Assembly: GCA_029449245.1 (NCBI GenBank)
Contig: JANATF010000023.1
Location: forward strand, 145,990 to 209,989
Source: Mortierella alpina
Taxonomy: Eukaryota; Mortierellomycota; Mortierellomycetes; Mortierellales; Mortierellaceae
Direction: 5' to 3'
Length of the DNA stretch: 64,000 nt
Notes under the pieces: model-generated
Told to the model about the DNA's origin: nothing
The model's input: the letters and a program-made list of their open reading frames with translations, nothing else
Databases searched by the model: none
Position numbers and translations under genes: made by a program
Part shown: positions 23,401-32,454 of the stretch, in pieces
Numbering within the stretch: position 1 is the stretch's first letter
Layout: each line of letters starts with the position of its first letter

Positions 23401-23790
23401 TATTCGGTCAAGGGCTCCTCCAAATCAAGTCCGGATTTATCTTTGTCGTCTCTTGAATCTGTGCATGGTTTCGGAAATGTACAAAGGCCATTGCCGGCGC
23501 TGCCTGCTCAATACAAGGACCAGGTTCAGCAACAGTACCGTCAACAGCAATTGCAGCAACCATATCAGCAGCAGCGGCAGCCGCCGCAGGAGAGATCAGT
23601 TGCTTTGCCAGGCGGGCCTGTGATCTCTGCACGAACGAGCTCGAGACAGCCAGACAGGAAAAGTGATGGAGATCTCGATGGTGGATATGGACAGACAAGC
23701 GACCATGGTGGCCATGGGACGACAACCCGCTGGATGAACATGAAGATGATGCTTGGCCTCAAGAGCGGACAGAATGGAAAAGCACTGTAA
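20498..23790 (+). CDS. Large Ser/Pro-rich, mostly disordered protein of unknown function
   Basis: Two exons, 20498-21166 and 21286-23790, are joined by a 119-bp intron (AAG|GTACCC ... TGGTAG) in phase 0, giving about 1057 residues. I do not recognise the family. The N-terminal 130 residues look ordered (SLSIHRRILVKNLLTLIYEL, then NPKLDWFHDG) and may be a small folded module. An Asn-Asp repeat follows. The bulk is Ser/Pro/Thr-rich with many SPxxSP-type motifs, a Gln-rich tract near the C-terminus (encoded about 23525-23590), and a short conserved-looking end (WMNMKMMLGLKSG) that could be an interaction helix. Proline-directed kinase sites and SH3-binding PxxP motifs are abundant, suggesting a signalling or scaffold role, but this is inference from composition only. 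The donor choice is the weakest part; later donors would add a few residues. Confidence 0.65.
21089..21129 (+). repeat. In-frame GACAAC microsatellite (Asp-Asn repeat)
   Basis: A hexanucleotide array (GACAAC/GATAAC) inside exon 1 of the large disordered protein encodes about seven Asp-Asn pairs. Its length is likely polymorphic and always in frame. Confidence 0.9.
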
Positions 23791-23958
23791 CTACTTTTTT
23801 TTGTAACATATAATATTCTAATTTCCCTACGTTAACCTTTTGTAACTTGAGTAAACCGAACCATAGTGTCATGATGCAAAAGAGTGCTTTAATAGGATGA
23901 GGATTTTTGTGATGAGTAAAAATACAAAAAAGGAGGAGCCCCGTTGGCGATAGGTTGT

Positions 23959-25125
23959 CTAGTGGCGGCCCTTGCCCTTCTTCTTCTTGCTGCCTCCACC
24001 GCCACCTCCTCCACCTCCAGACTTCTTTCCAGGTGCCTTCTTCTTCTTGACACCCTCGCGCTGCACAGACTTGATCTCCTTTTCGGACAAGGTGAGCATT
24101 CCGTTCTTGAATCGACCCATAGACGACTTGAGTCCTCGGTCCGATCGCGACTTTTCCTTCTTTTTGCCTCCAGCAGCGGCAAAGGTGTGCTTGATGCTCT
24201 TGTGGTATGTGCCGTTGTTCTTGGCCTCCTCCAGTTCCTTCATATCCCGCTCGCGTTGCTTGGACATCATGCCAAAGCTGATCTGCAGTGGCACCTTGAC
24301 GTTTTCTTTTTTCTGTTTTTCGGGTATACATTAGACATCAAAGTGGGTTAGGAATTCTGGCGTAAATCTCTGAACTCTTTACAGACCGCGCATATACAAA
24401 AAACCCCCCGAGTAGAAAAAAAAGGTCAATACCTGGATGCCAAGACTGACAAGTTGATCCCGTTGATGACGCCTCCGTTCGACACCGTCCAATTGATCAG
24501 CATTGTACTGTTCCAACAAGCGACTGGCTTTGATCAACGAATGCAGTTCTGCATCGTTGCGCTTGTTCTCGAGCTCCTCTGCCTTTTCCTCTGCGGTCAA
24601 TGGGTTCTCCATGGGGGGTGGTGCCTCATCGAGTTTGGAGATCTTGGAAGACATGAATTTCTTGAAGCTGAATTCTGTGCCGCCGCCGGATGCGGAACCA
24701 CTCTTGCGGTCGACCTTGGACGCGTCAAAGACTACGACCTGGGGTCCTGCCCTGGGCTTTGTTGACACGGAGGAGGAGGAGGTCTTTGTCTTTGTCGTAG
24801 TGGAGGATGATGCTGATGTGGATGTGGAGCCCGAAGAGGAAGTGGCGCTACTCGTCTTTGACTTTTTCTTGGCAGAGGAAAGGGCTGGAGAGAGGAGAGA
24901 GAGAAAGTCGAGGTCATGGTCGGGCGTGGTGTGTTCCTTGTCCTCGTTGGTATTGTTGTCGCCAGCTTTCCGCTTCTTGGACTCTGCACCTGCTGCTACG
25001 GTTGCTGGTTTTGAGCTGGGGGTTGTTTTGGGGCGGATGATGGTACTGACGAGCTTTTTCTTCTTCATGGGGGCGGGTGCGGCCATAGCCCTTGCGGCAG
25101 CCTTTTTGTCCAGGACACGCTCCAT
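23959..25125 (-). CDS. Lys/Ser-rich basic protein, probably nuclear
   Basis: Two exons, 24433-25125 and 23959-24312, with a 120-bp intron (GTATTG...AACAG), splice in phase 0 to 348 residues. The N-terminal half is Ser/Thr/Lys-rich and presumably disordered (polyserine tracts, KKSKTSS). The centre is acidic and helical (AEEKAEELENKRNDAELHSL), followed by an EQYNADQLDGVERRR segment. The second exon has an FGMMSKQRERDMKELEEAK helix, DRGLKSSMGRFKNGMLTLS, and a Gly/Lys-rich tail (nine consecutive Gly between Lys clusters). This composition resembles nucleolar ribosome-assembly factors, but I cannot assign a family. The start is divergent from the AIM19-like gene 329 bp away. Confidence 0.7.
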
Positions 25126-25454
25126 GAGGGATAAGTTGTGCGTGTGTAGATGTGTTGCTGAAGGGTGTTTTCTGTCCCACTGTCTTCCTTTCCTTGCCTG
25201 TATGAGTCCCGCTATTCCTGGTAGCCTGATGTCTGTGCCGATGCTGCTTGCTGTCTGTGAATAAACGAACGATGCAAGGATGCAAGGATGCAAAGGACGC
25301 TGCTGCTCTTTGCCAGAAAAAAAAAAGAAAAGCTGTTTACACCAAAGCCACACTGCCACTGGGATCGGCAGTCACTTGTCCAAGTGTTCCCGCACTGTCC
25401 CAACGGACGCGCCCAACTGTCCTCGGCTCTACACATTCCACATCACCCACCGCC
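25126..25454. promoter_or_regulatory. Bidirectional promoter region
   Basis: The basic protein gene (minus) and the AIM19-like gene (plus) start 329 bp apart, head to head. No TATA box is apparent on either side. The interval contains a tandem GATGCAAG repeat (25271-25292). Co-regulation is inferred from geometry only. Confidence 0.5.
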
Positions 25455-26165
25455 ATGTCAACGACACCAACTGTGCTCGAGTACCAGCGCTCGACCCTCT
25501 ACAATCTCGCTGCATCTCCATACCCAGAATGGTCGCTCTCCGCCCTCTGTAAGATTTTCTGAATACCAAACCGCTTGGTGGTTCTGTCAAAGTTTCCAGC
25601 CTGCCCTCTAACCTGCTTCGACCCTGCTTCGATCCTGCCCCGATTTGTTTGACTTGGCAGGTGCGGCCACAGTTCCGGCAGCTGCCCGTCTTAGCCCGGG
25701 CATGCCTCACTTTGGTGTGATGATGGGATTCTCAGCCATTTTTGCCGGATCAGGGTAAACAGCCAGGATGCACAAAGACGCTTTTTTGTGCGCTTGTTAA
25801 AAGCTCTTTACAGGTGTGCTAAACAATCCAATCCATGGTTTCATCTCTTTTAACCCCCTGGCAGATACATGAAGTACATGAATGATGCAGACAATGGCTC
25901 AGGGACCACTACTTGTAAGCATCTTCACGTCTCTTTGCCCCGTTTGCTGTATGCGTATGAATTCCTGTCACTGAACACTTACTGAAAAAAATTCCAACTC
26001 GATCGTGCGATGATCTGATTAGCATGGTGCCTGATGTATCTCTTCCTCAACCTGAAAAGAACCATTCGCCAACCAAAGCCAATGCCTTCTTTACTGATGG
26101 CAGGCGTCATGGGTAACCTGGTCATCTCTGGCCGCAAGACGCTCGAGACCCAGTTTGGCGTGTAA
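25455..26165 (+). CDS. AIM19-like small mitochondrial membrane protein
   Basis: Four exons (25455-25548, 25661-25754, 25865-25914, 26023-26165) splice to 381 nt, giving 126 residues, with all phases consistent. The order of features resembles yeast Aim19 (altered inheritance of mitochondria 19): SPYPEW near the N-terminus, a hydrophobic helix GVMMGFSAIFAGSGYMKYMN, the NDADNGSG motif comparable to DNDLENGAG in yeast, a second hydrophobic stretch (WCLMYLFLNL) and a third (PSLLMAGVMGNLVISG). About three short membrane helices are predicted. The yeast protein is mitochondrial with no defined biochemical role, so only location is inferred here. The family call rests on remembered motif order rather than an alignment. 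Confidence 0.65.
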
Positions 26166-26360
26166 TAAGCCAACCCACCCACAGCCAGTGTAACATTAGA
26201 CAAATCAGCAATATAGTAGATTCTACTTCTCCAGCAAAGCGTGGAACTGTGCACATCTAGTCTATGCGGTACTATGATGGAGAGAAAGCAGAAAAGAGTA
26301 ATCCAGGAAAGCCTAGGATTTTCAATGGATCGAGGGGGGGGGTTGACATGTTCTACGACC

Positions 26361-27484
26361 TCACGCTGCTACGCTCTCAACAACCTCCTCGGCCATTTTG
26401 AGCGCCGAGCTTTCCTTGTCAACCTCTGCCTCCCTACACGATTGCTGCTCTGCTTTGGTCTTGCCATCGTTCAATTGCAATTCTATCCTCTTCCTGACCA
26501 ATGCCTGATGAGCCACGGACGAACACCTTCCCGATCCCAACACAGGTGAGACCAAATAATCATGAACGATGCTCGAGAACCTCGAGGCCTTGTCAAAGCA
26601 CCATGCCGCCCAATACGGCGGTCTTGGCGATTGCTCCTTACTTTTGCGTTTGTTCTTCCAGAAGAGGATGGTGAACATCATCAGGATAGGGGCATTCACA
26701 CCCATGAACAGGACACGCGCCAGTTTCGATCGAACACCTGTACATTCGTAGGGCACAATACGGGCGAGGTAGTCCTGGTAGGCTGGGTCGAGGTTGTGAT
26801 GGGCTGCACCGGCGGTGAGAAGGCTTTTGTAACGAGCACTCGGTTGACAATGCGACATGATCGACAATGGGCGTGCTTCGAGGACTTTTGCACTGATAAG
26901 TTCCTCGGTGCCCACGATCCTGCAGTCGACTTCAATCTGGTTGTAGCCCGTCGGCACATCATGGCCCCATCCTCCCTGATAAATTAGCAAAAGGCAAAAA
27001 ACATTTAGCCGGTGTTGTCTTGCCTATGGATGAGTCCCCACACAAAACAAAAAAAGCAAAGAGAGATTCTTTTTTTCTAATCCTATTACTGTACCTCTGT
27101 CTGAATGACACGCTGCCAATCGTCCAGTGTAATCTTGTGGGCCACTCCTTGGAGAACAGGTGGGAAGGATCGCTCGGGGTGGTTTGGGTGACTCTCATCC
27201 CACAGAAACTCGCGTCCGTACTGGGTCCTTGTATGAACCTCAAGAGCATAGGCTTTGTTATGGAGTCGGGTGCTGTCGATGCGGAGGATGGAGGCGAAGC
27301 ATGGTTCCACAAAGGGGATGCCGTTGATGTCAAAGCTCAGCCAGTAGTCGGGGACGACCACGGGGCGGGACTCGAGCGGCTGGATCTTGCGACGGCCTGT
27401 CAAGACCTTGGGGTCCATGTTGCTGCCATAGGCGAGGTACCAGACCGAGTCTTGGGGTACAGCGACAGTGTCTTTGGAAGGCAT
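26361..27484 (-). CDS. Gamma-glutamylcyclotransferase-like protein with C-terminal membrane anchor
   Basis: Two exons, 27095-27484 and 26361-26975, with a 119-bp intron (GTACAG...ATCAG), give 334 residues. The enzyme family converts gamma-glutamyl amino acids or peptides to 5-oxoproline. The fold hallmark YLAYGSNM (residues about 17-24) is present. The catalytic Glu is most likely Glu130 in IQTE|GGWG, whose codon is the last of exon 1, so the active-site motif is assembled across the splice junction. After the cyclotransferase domain (to about 230) a hydrophobic segment (VLFMGVNAPILMMFTILF) is followed by basic residues, predicting a tail-side membrane anchor with a cytosolic Glu/Lys-rich tail. 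The start MPSKDTV has a good context (CCACCATG), but an in-frame upstream ATG at 27703 exists. Fungal relatives include the GliK-type proteins of secondary metabolism; nothing nearby suggests a cluster here. Confidence 0.82.
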
Positions 27485-28239
27485 GGTGGAATGCCAGGCG
27501 TGTGGCAAGGCGAATGCGGGTCTTGTGGCAGGGTGAATGCGTAGCCTGTGACCAAGAGGAATGAGAATACGCGAATGCAGAGGGGCAGAGGGATGGGCGC
27601 AGCGGGCAATGAGCAGACAGGCGACAATGGTGCTGCAAGAGAGTGAGTGAGCTGAAAGGAGTAAAGTGAAACGGTGAGAAGGGCAAAGAAAGACCAAAGA
27701 CAAAAGACGAGAGACAGCAGCTGAAGTACTTGAAGAAATAGTATACCGCTACTATAGTCGGGGTCGATCAGTTCAAGCCCCGTTTGGGCGGGTCGATCTT
27801 GTTCCTTGGCTCTGTCGACTGCAAACGTTGGGCTCCTGACACACCAAGGCCATCCATTGCGCACACCCCGCAGCAGCAATGGCCGCACTTGTCCGCGTGC
27901 CTGCAGCGCGTAGTCAGCGCAGGCATGCTGCTGCATCCTCGGCTTGCCACGCACTCAATGGCTCATAAAGATCTGGACCCTTTGTTGCTCCCTCTTCGAT
28001 CGATCTGTGTTAGGTATTCGTCATCGACACCAACCGGCCTGAGCACCAGAAATTCTTTTTATAGGGCGATCAACACCCTCGTTTTTTTATTATATTACTT
28101 TTCTCGTCAGTATTTTCTTTCATTTTTCGTCTGTCGTCGTGTAAGAGAGAGAGGGAGAGAGAGAGGCGAGTGCCGTTCCATGATCAACACAAGAAGGAAG
28201 CACAGGGACAAAAAAAAGACGCGTTGGGGGGTCTATTGC
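27485..28239. other. Intergenic region between GGCT-like gene and subtilase 3
   Basis: About 755 bp containing the promoter of the gamma-glutamylcyclotransferase-like gene and, at the right, the 3' UTR of the third subtilase with a GA-rich run (28143-28168). A long plus-strand frame entering from here into the subtilase is an antisense shadow. Confidence 0.5.
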
Positions 28240-29427
28240 TTAGAAGCGGGTCGAGTTACCGCCAGCTCCGCCGCTGAAGACCAACTTGTTGGGGGATCCC
28301 TTGAGCTCACCCTGGATCTTGTCAGCGGTGGCAGTGCTGGACAGCTTGTCAAAGAGGGCCTGAGCAGTGTCCAAACCACCCTCAGACAGGTACAAGGCAG
28401 CAACTCCGACAACGTGGGGGGTGGCCATCGAGGTACCCGAGATGGTCTTCTTGGCATCGGCACCTCCGATCCAAGCAGAGGTGATGTCGACGCCAGGTCC
28501 AAAGATCTCAACGCACTTGCCAAAGGAGGTGAAGGAAGCAGTCTGGTCCTTGTTATCCGAAGCAGCGACCGTGAAGGTGTTGTCGGCACCGGAGGGGGAG
28601 CCATCGCAAGCATCAACGTTCTCGTCGTTGCCGGCAGCGACAATCAAGGGGATGTTCTTGGCAAAGAGACGGCCAGCAGCATCATCAATGGCCTTGGACT
28701 TGCCGCCTCCGAGAGACATGTTGACCACAGACTTTCCAGCAGTGGCGTTCTCGACGACCCAGTCCATACCGGCAACAACACCCGAGGTGGCACCGGATCC
28801 TTCGGCATCGAGGACCTTGACACCAACGAGGTTGACCTTCTTGGCAACACCGTAGGTGGTGCCTCCGATGGTTCCGGCAACGTGGGTACCGTGGCCGTTC
28901 TCGTCAGTGTTCTCGGATCCCTCGATAAAGTTGGCACCAAACTTGGCACGGCCCTTGATGTCAGAGTGATCAGCAAAGATACCAGTGTCGACAATGTAGG
29001 CTGTGACACCGGAACCGGCAGCATCGTTGTAGACATAGGGCTTGGTCAGATCGAGCTCCTGCTGGGAGACACGGGTGAGACCCCAGGAGGGGGGGTTGGC
29101 CTGCTCGGCCTTGATGGTGATGATGGCATCCTGCTCAATGTACTCGACCTCAGGGGAAGCCTGGAGCTCCTTGAGGGCAGCAGCGTTGAAGGTGGCGTGG
29201 AAGCCGGGGATGGCCTTGTACTGACGGATGATCTTGGGCTTGGCACCGCCGCGGGCGTTGCGCTGGCCGATGGAGTTGAACTTGGGCGCAAAGGTGGAGG
29301 CGGTCTGGCCCTCCTTGAGGACAACAATGTAAGAGTCGGGGATGGGCTTGCCGTTGGTGGCGTGCGAGACCAAGGGGGCGGCTTGGACGAGGGCAATGCA
29401 AGCAGCGAGGATGATGGTGTACTTCAT
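28240..29427 (-). CDS. Secreted subtilisin-like serine protease (S8, proteinase K type), paralogue 3
   Basis: An intronless gene of 395 codons. The ATG at 29427 starts a signal peptide (MKYTIILAACIALVQA-AP) nearly identical in pattern to paralogue 1. The I9-like propeptide runs to about residue 108 (PDSYIVVLK, VEYIEQDA) and the peptidase domain follows. The active site is complete: Asp147, His179 (NGHGTHVAG), oxyanion Asn267 (VAAGN) and Ser333 (SGTSMATPH). A short Gly/Asn/Ser tail (GGAGGNSTRF) extends beyond the ends of the other two copies. It is expected to be an extracellular endoprotease. It lies 22 kb from the tandem pair on the opposite strand and is closer to paralogue 1 than to paralogue 2 at the active site. 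Confidence 0.95.
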   Translation of the reverse strand: MKYTIILAACIALVQAAPLVSHATNGKPIPDSYIVVLKEGQTASTFAPKFNSIGQRNARGGAKPKIIRQYKAIPGFHATFNAAALKELQASPEVEYIEQDAIITIKAEQANPPSWGLTRVSQQELDLTKPYVYNDAAGSGVTAYIVDTGIFADHSDIKGRAKFGANFIEGSENTDENGHGTHVAGTIGGTTYGVAKKVNLVGVKVLDAEGSGATSGVVAGMDWVVENATAGKSVVNMSLGGGKSKAIDDAAGRLFAKNIPLIVAAGNDENVDACDGSPSGADNTFTVAASDNKDQTASFTSFGKCVEIFGPGVDITSAWIGGADAKKTISGTSMATPHVVGVAALYLSEGGLDTAQALFDKLSSTATADKIQGELKGSPNKLVFSGGAGGNSTRF

Positions 29428-29569
29428 GGTGGGAGGACTGGAGTAGAAAGGGTGAGTGAAGGAAGTGGGCGTAAACCTGTAGGAAGGTGGAGTGCTTTGT
29501 GCTGTGAAGAGCTGAAGAGGATGTGGTGGAATGAGGAATAAAAACAAAATATCGGTCGAGACAGGGGTC

Positions 29570-29577
29570 CTTTTATA
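29570..29577 (-). promoter_or_regulatory. TATA box of subtilase gene 3
   Basis: TATAAAAG on the minus strand lies about 145 bp upstream of the ATG. The sequence and spacing match those of paralogue 1. Confidence 0.65.
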
Positions 29578-32454
29578 CGCGTCGTTGATGGTGAAGGGCG
29601 CGATCTTCAAAGTGGCGAAGGCTCCAAAGGTCATTGTGCATGGCTCCTGTCGTGCTTCATTGCATAGAATAACGACTAGAGCCACGCGTGATGGAAGGCC
29701 GTCGCACTAATATCGGGGGTGGCCCTCATGGGAGAGACGTCAACACTCTACGACTGCTGCTCTGTTGAGAGCCATCATGCTACACCCTCATGCACTCTCC
29801 CTCGGGCGTCCCCTGGACATGGTCGTTTCGCTAGCTAATCACGCCCGTCAACAGATGCAGGCGTAGCGCGGATCCCCTGTTCCTGGACACGCCCTTGAGA
29901 GCACCCTTATCTGCGGCTAATGGTCTAATGGGCAATGAGAATACGCCATCCATTTTCTGCTAGTCTGTTTGTCGAGCTGGCCATGGGCGGCTCTGCAGGC
30001 GTTCCCAAGAAGGCGTGATCCCCATGGATGGTGCTTGTGGCTCAGAAAATAAAAAACGACAACGTCAATGGTCGATAGACTGTCCGTCCCTGCTTGTTCA
30101 GGGTAGTGTTTGCACATGCATTGTGTCGTCTCACAGAACAAAATGAGCTATTACAGAATCACCACATTCTGTTGAGAGCCCTGGCAGCGCTAACTCCCAA
30201 TGGTGCGCACGGCGTTTCATTGGTCGCCTACACTTTCGCATCACATTCTTCTCGCCGCACCCTTTCGTCCAGCTCTTATCCAACTACATCATCTGTGCTA
30301 CAGTCCCTAGCCCTGACAATAATTAATCATCTGCCTTCAAGGAGAGGGACTTTTACCTGTAGGAGTACATGGCAACGGTGGCGATAATGTTGACATGCAC
30401 CCTGGGCAGGACAGGTCTGGGAAATGGATTGCGATCCTATTGGTCAGGCCCCTGGGTTCGGCTTAGACCACGGATACATTGTATATAGTCTACAAGTAAT
30501 GAAACAAGAACAGACGAACGCGATTTAGCAAGGCCTCGTACCTGCATCCTCACCTGCTAGTCTTGCGCGGCGATAATTACATTCATCAACCCATCGTCCG
30601 TGGCGAGCTGGGCGTAAAGTCAACTTTGGATCCTTCCTCCCCTTTGTTTGTCTCGAGCCTGGCAGTTTGCCCAGGTGCCTCTAACCCTTCCTCTTCCGTT
30701 GCTTTTCATTAATGCCTAACGTAATTCGCATAAGTGCCTCTTGGCTCAGTCACCTTCGCCTCCGGGATCTTCACTGGGACCCTTGGCTGTCGCCATGTCG
30801 CCACGCGACCTTGATATGGCACCTTTGGAATTTGGCCTATGGCGTCTCTTTGCTCAGGCACTAGTGGATCATTGTTCTACTAGGCAAGAGTACATGCGAA
30901 GCCAGGTACAAGTACCGCTCATGAGAAAGGGCCTTTCTGGTATCAAACACATGCACGTAATGAATATCCGCAGCCCACTAGGCTGTGATTCGTAGGATGC
31001 CCCTGCAGCAAGAACGAAAAAGTGAGGGCTAGGATCTTCACCTTAGTCTCGCGTGTGAAAACTGAACAGGAGGGAGGGGCAGTACTTGCTGAGGCATACA
31101 TCAGATGCCTCTAATCTGGATATGGCAAGGCGTCTCCTCCCCCCTCGCCTTGATACTTGCGCGCCGTACATGGACGCGCCAGCCCGGGAATATGCACACA
31201 CATTACTATTTTAGCACGAAAAATACAAAAACAATAAACAGGAGCCGTCCACTGGCGATACAGTACCCAGAAAGTGAGAGCGAGAAAGAGGGAGAGAGAT
31301 CCTTTATTCTTGTGAGCCCGTCATGGACTAGTGGAATTACAGAATTGGTGCGCCGTGACCAGATTCCCAGCCTGTTCCTTTGTATCCTGGCGATCATCTA
31401 CAGTGCACTTTGACCGCACCTGCATATATTTCTCAGGCGGAGTCTGGCAGCAGCTTGAGTGTGCGAAAGGACTAATGCACTGCGGATGACTCTTGACACA
31501 TGACCCTCCTCAGGGCGTGCATATTATCCCCGCCTTCCGCTAGTTTTATGTCCGCATGCTTCGGCATAGAGGATTCTGATACAAGTAATGAGTGATCCGC
31601 CCTCCTCCAATTTAGGTCTGTGGCACAAAGGTCATTTTCTTGTCGAGCGCTACCATCCTTGTTCAAGAACGCGCCTTTGCATGGGACCCTTGTAGTAGAC
31701 TATTGGCGCTTAGGCTATGCTATTTCCCATCAGACTGACATGTTTTTTTTTGCAGATATATTTCAATGGTGTCTAGAAAGTCTAGACGCCAGAAAAGGGC
31801 GCGAGAAATGACATGAAGGCTGGCTGTTTGTGGTTATTATCATTTACAATCTCGCGGAAGGTCAACCTCATTGTTGGCTTGTTCGACCGGCAAAGTCCTG
31901 GACTAGTATGCCTTAGCCTAGCGATGTTTTGTTTTGTTTTTTCGCCAAGGAGAGGTGTCGAAAGAAGTGGTACTATCCAGCATACATTCTAGACGGTCCA
32001 TTGGGGTTCCCCACCGTCCCCACCGTCCTTTAAGCTAATTCATCGACATAATCAAGGTACTGACGCAGACACCTTTGTCTAGAGGTAGCAAGACGTAGTG
32101 ACAACTGAAATAGTGGCGTCCTCTCCCTCCGTTTCTCGTGATATTTTGACCGCTGAGCAAGGCTATGACTCTCTACGTGTTTTTTTTCTGAAGGTCGACC
32201 GGCAGTTGACTGTCCTAAATGCCAAAGCAACGGATCCAGTCCAAGCCGCGGGTTCATAGACCTTCCTGCTCCGAAACCTAATGCCACTATAACGCAGCGC
32301 AAGACATCAAAAGTACAGGACCAATGTACAACACAAAGAGAGAAAGGACAACCGAATTGATAAAGGATGTGAGAGAATATTTCGAGATGGAACGAACTGT
32401 TTATGACTTGTAAAAGAGTGTCAAGGTATTGTCGTTCGCACGCTTCTCATGATT
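29578..32454. other. Gene-poor 2.9-kb region
   Basis: No coding region, tRNA or repeat family could be supported. Open frames are at most about 100 codons, with no domain and no splice partner that I could find. The left 400 bp presumably carry upstream regulatory sequence of subtilase 3, and the last 100 bp the 3' UTR of NDOR1. A non-coding RNA or a highly diverged gene cannot be excluded. Confidence 0.45.

Noticed and set aside
27784-29541. Plus-strand open frame of 585 codons
   Set aside because: It is antisense to subtilase paralogue 3. The strong C-ending codon bias of that gene removes stops from the opposite strand, and the translation is Gly/Val/Asp-rich with no domain.
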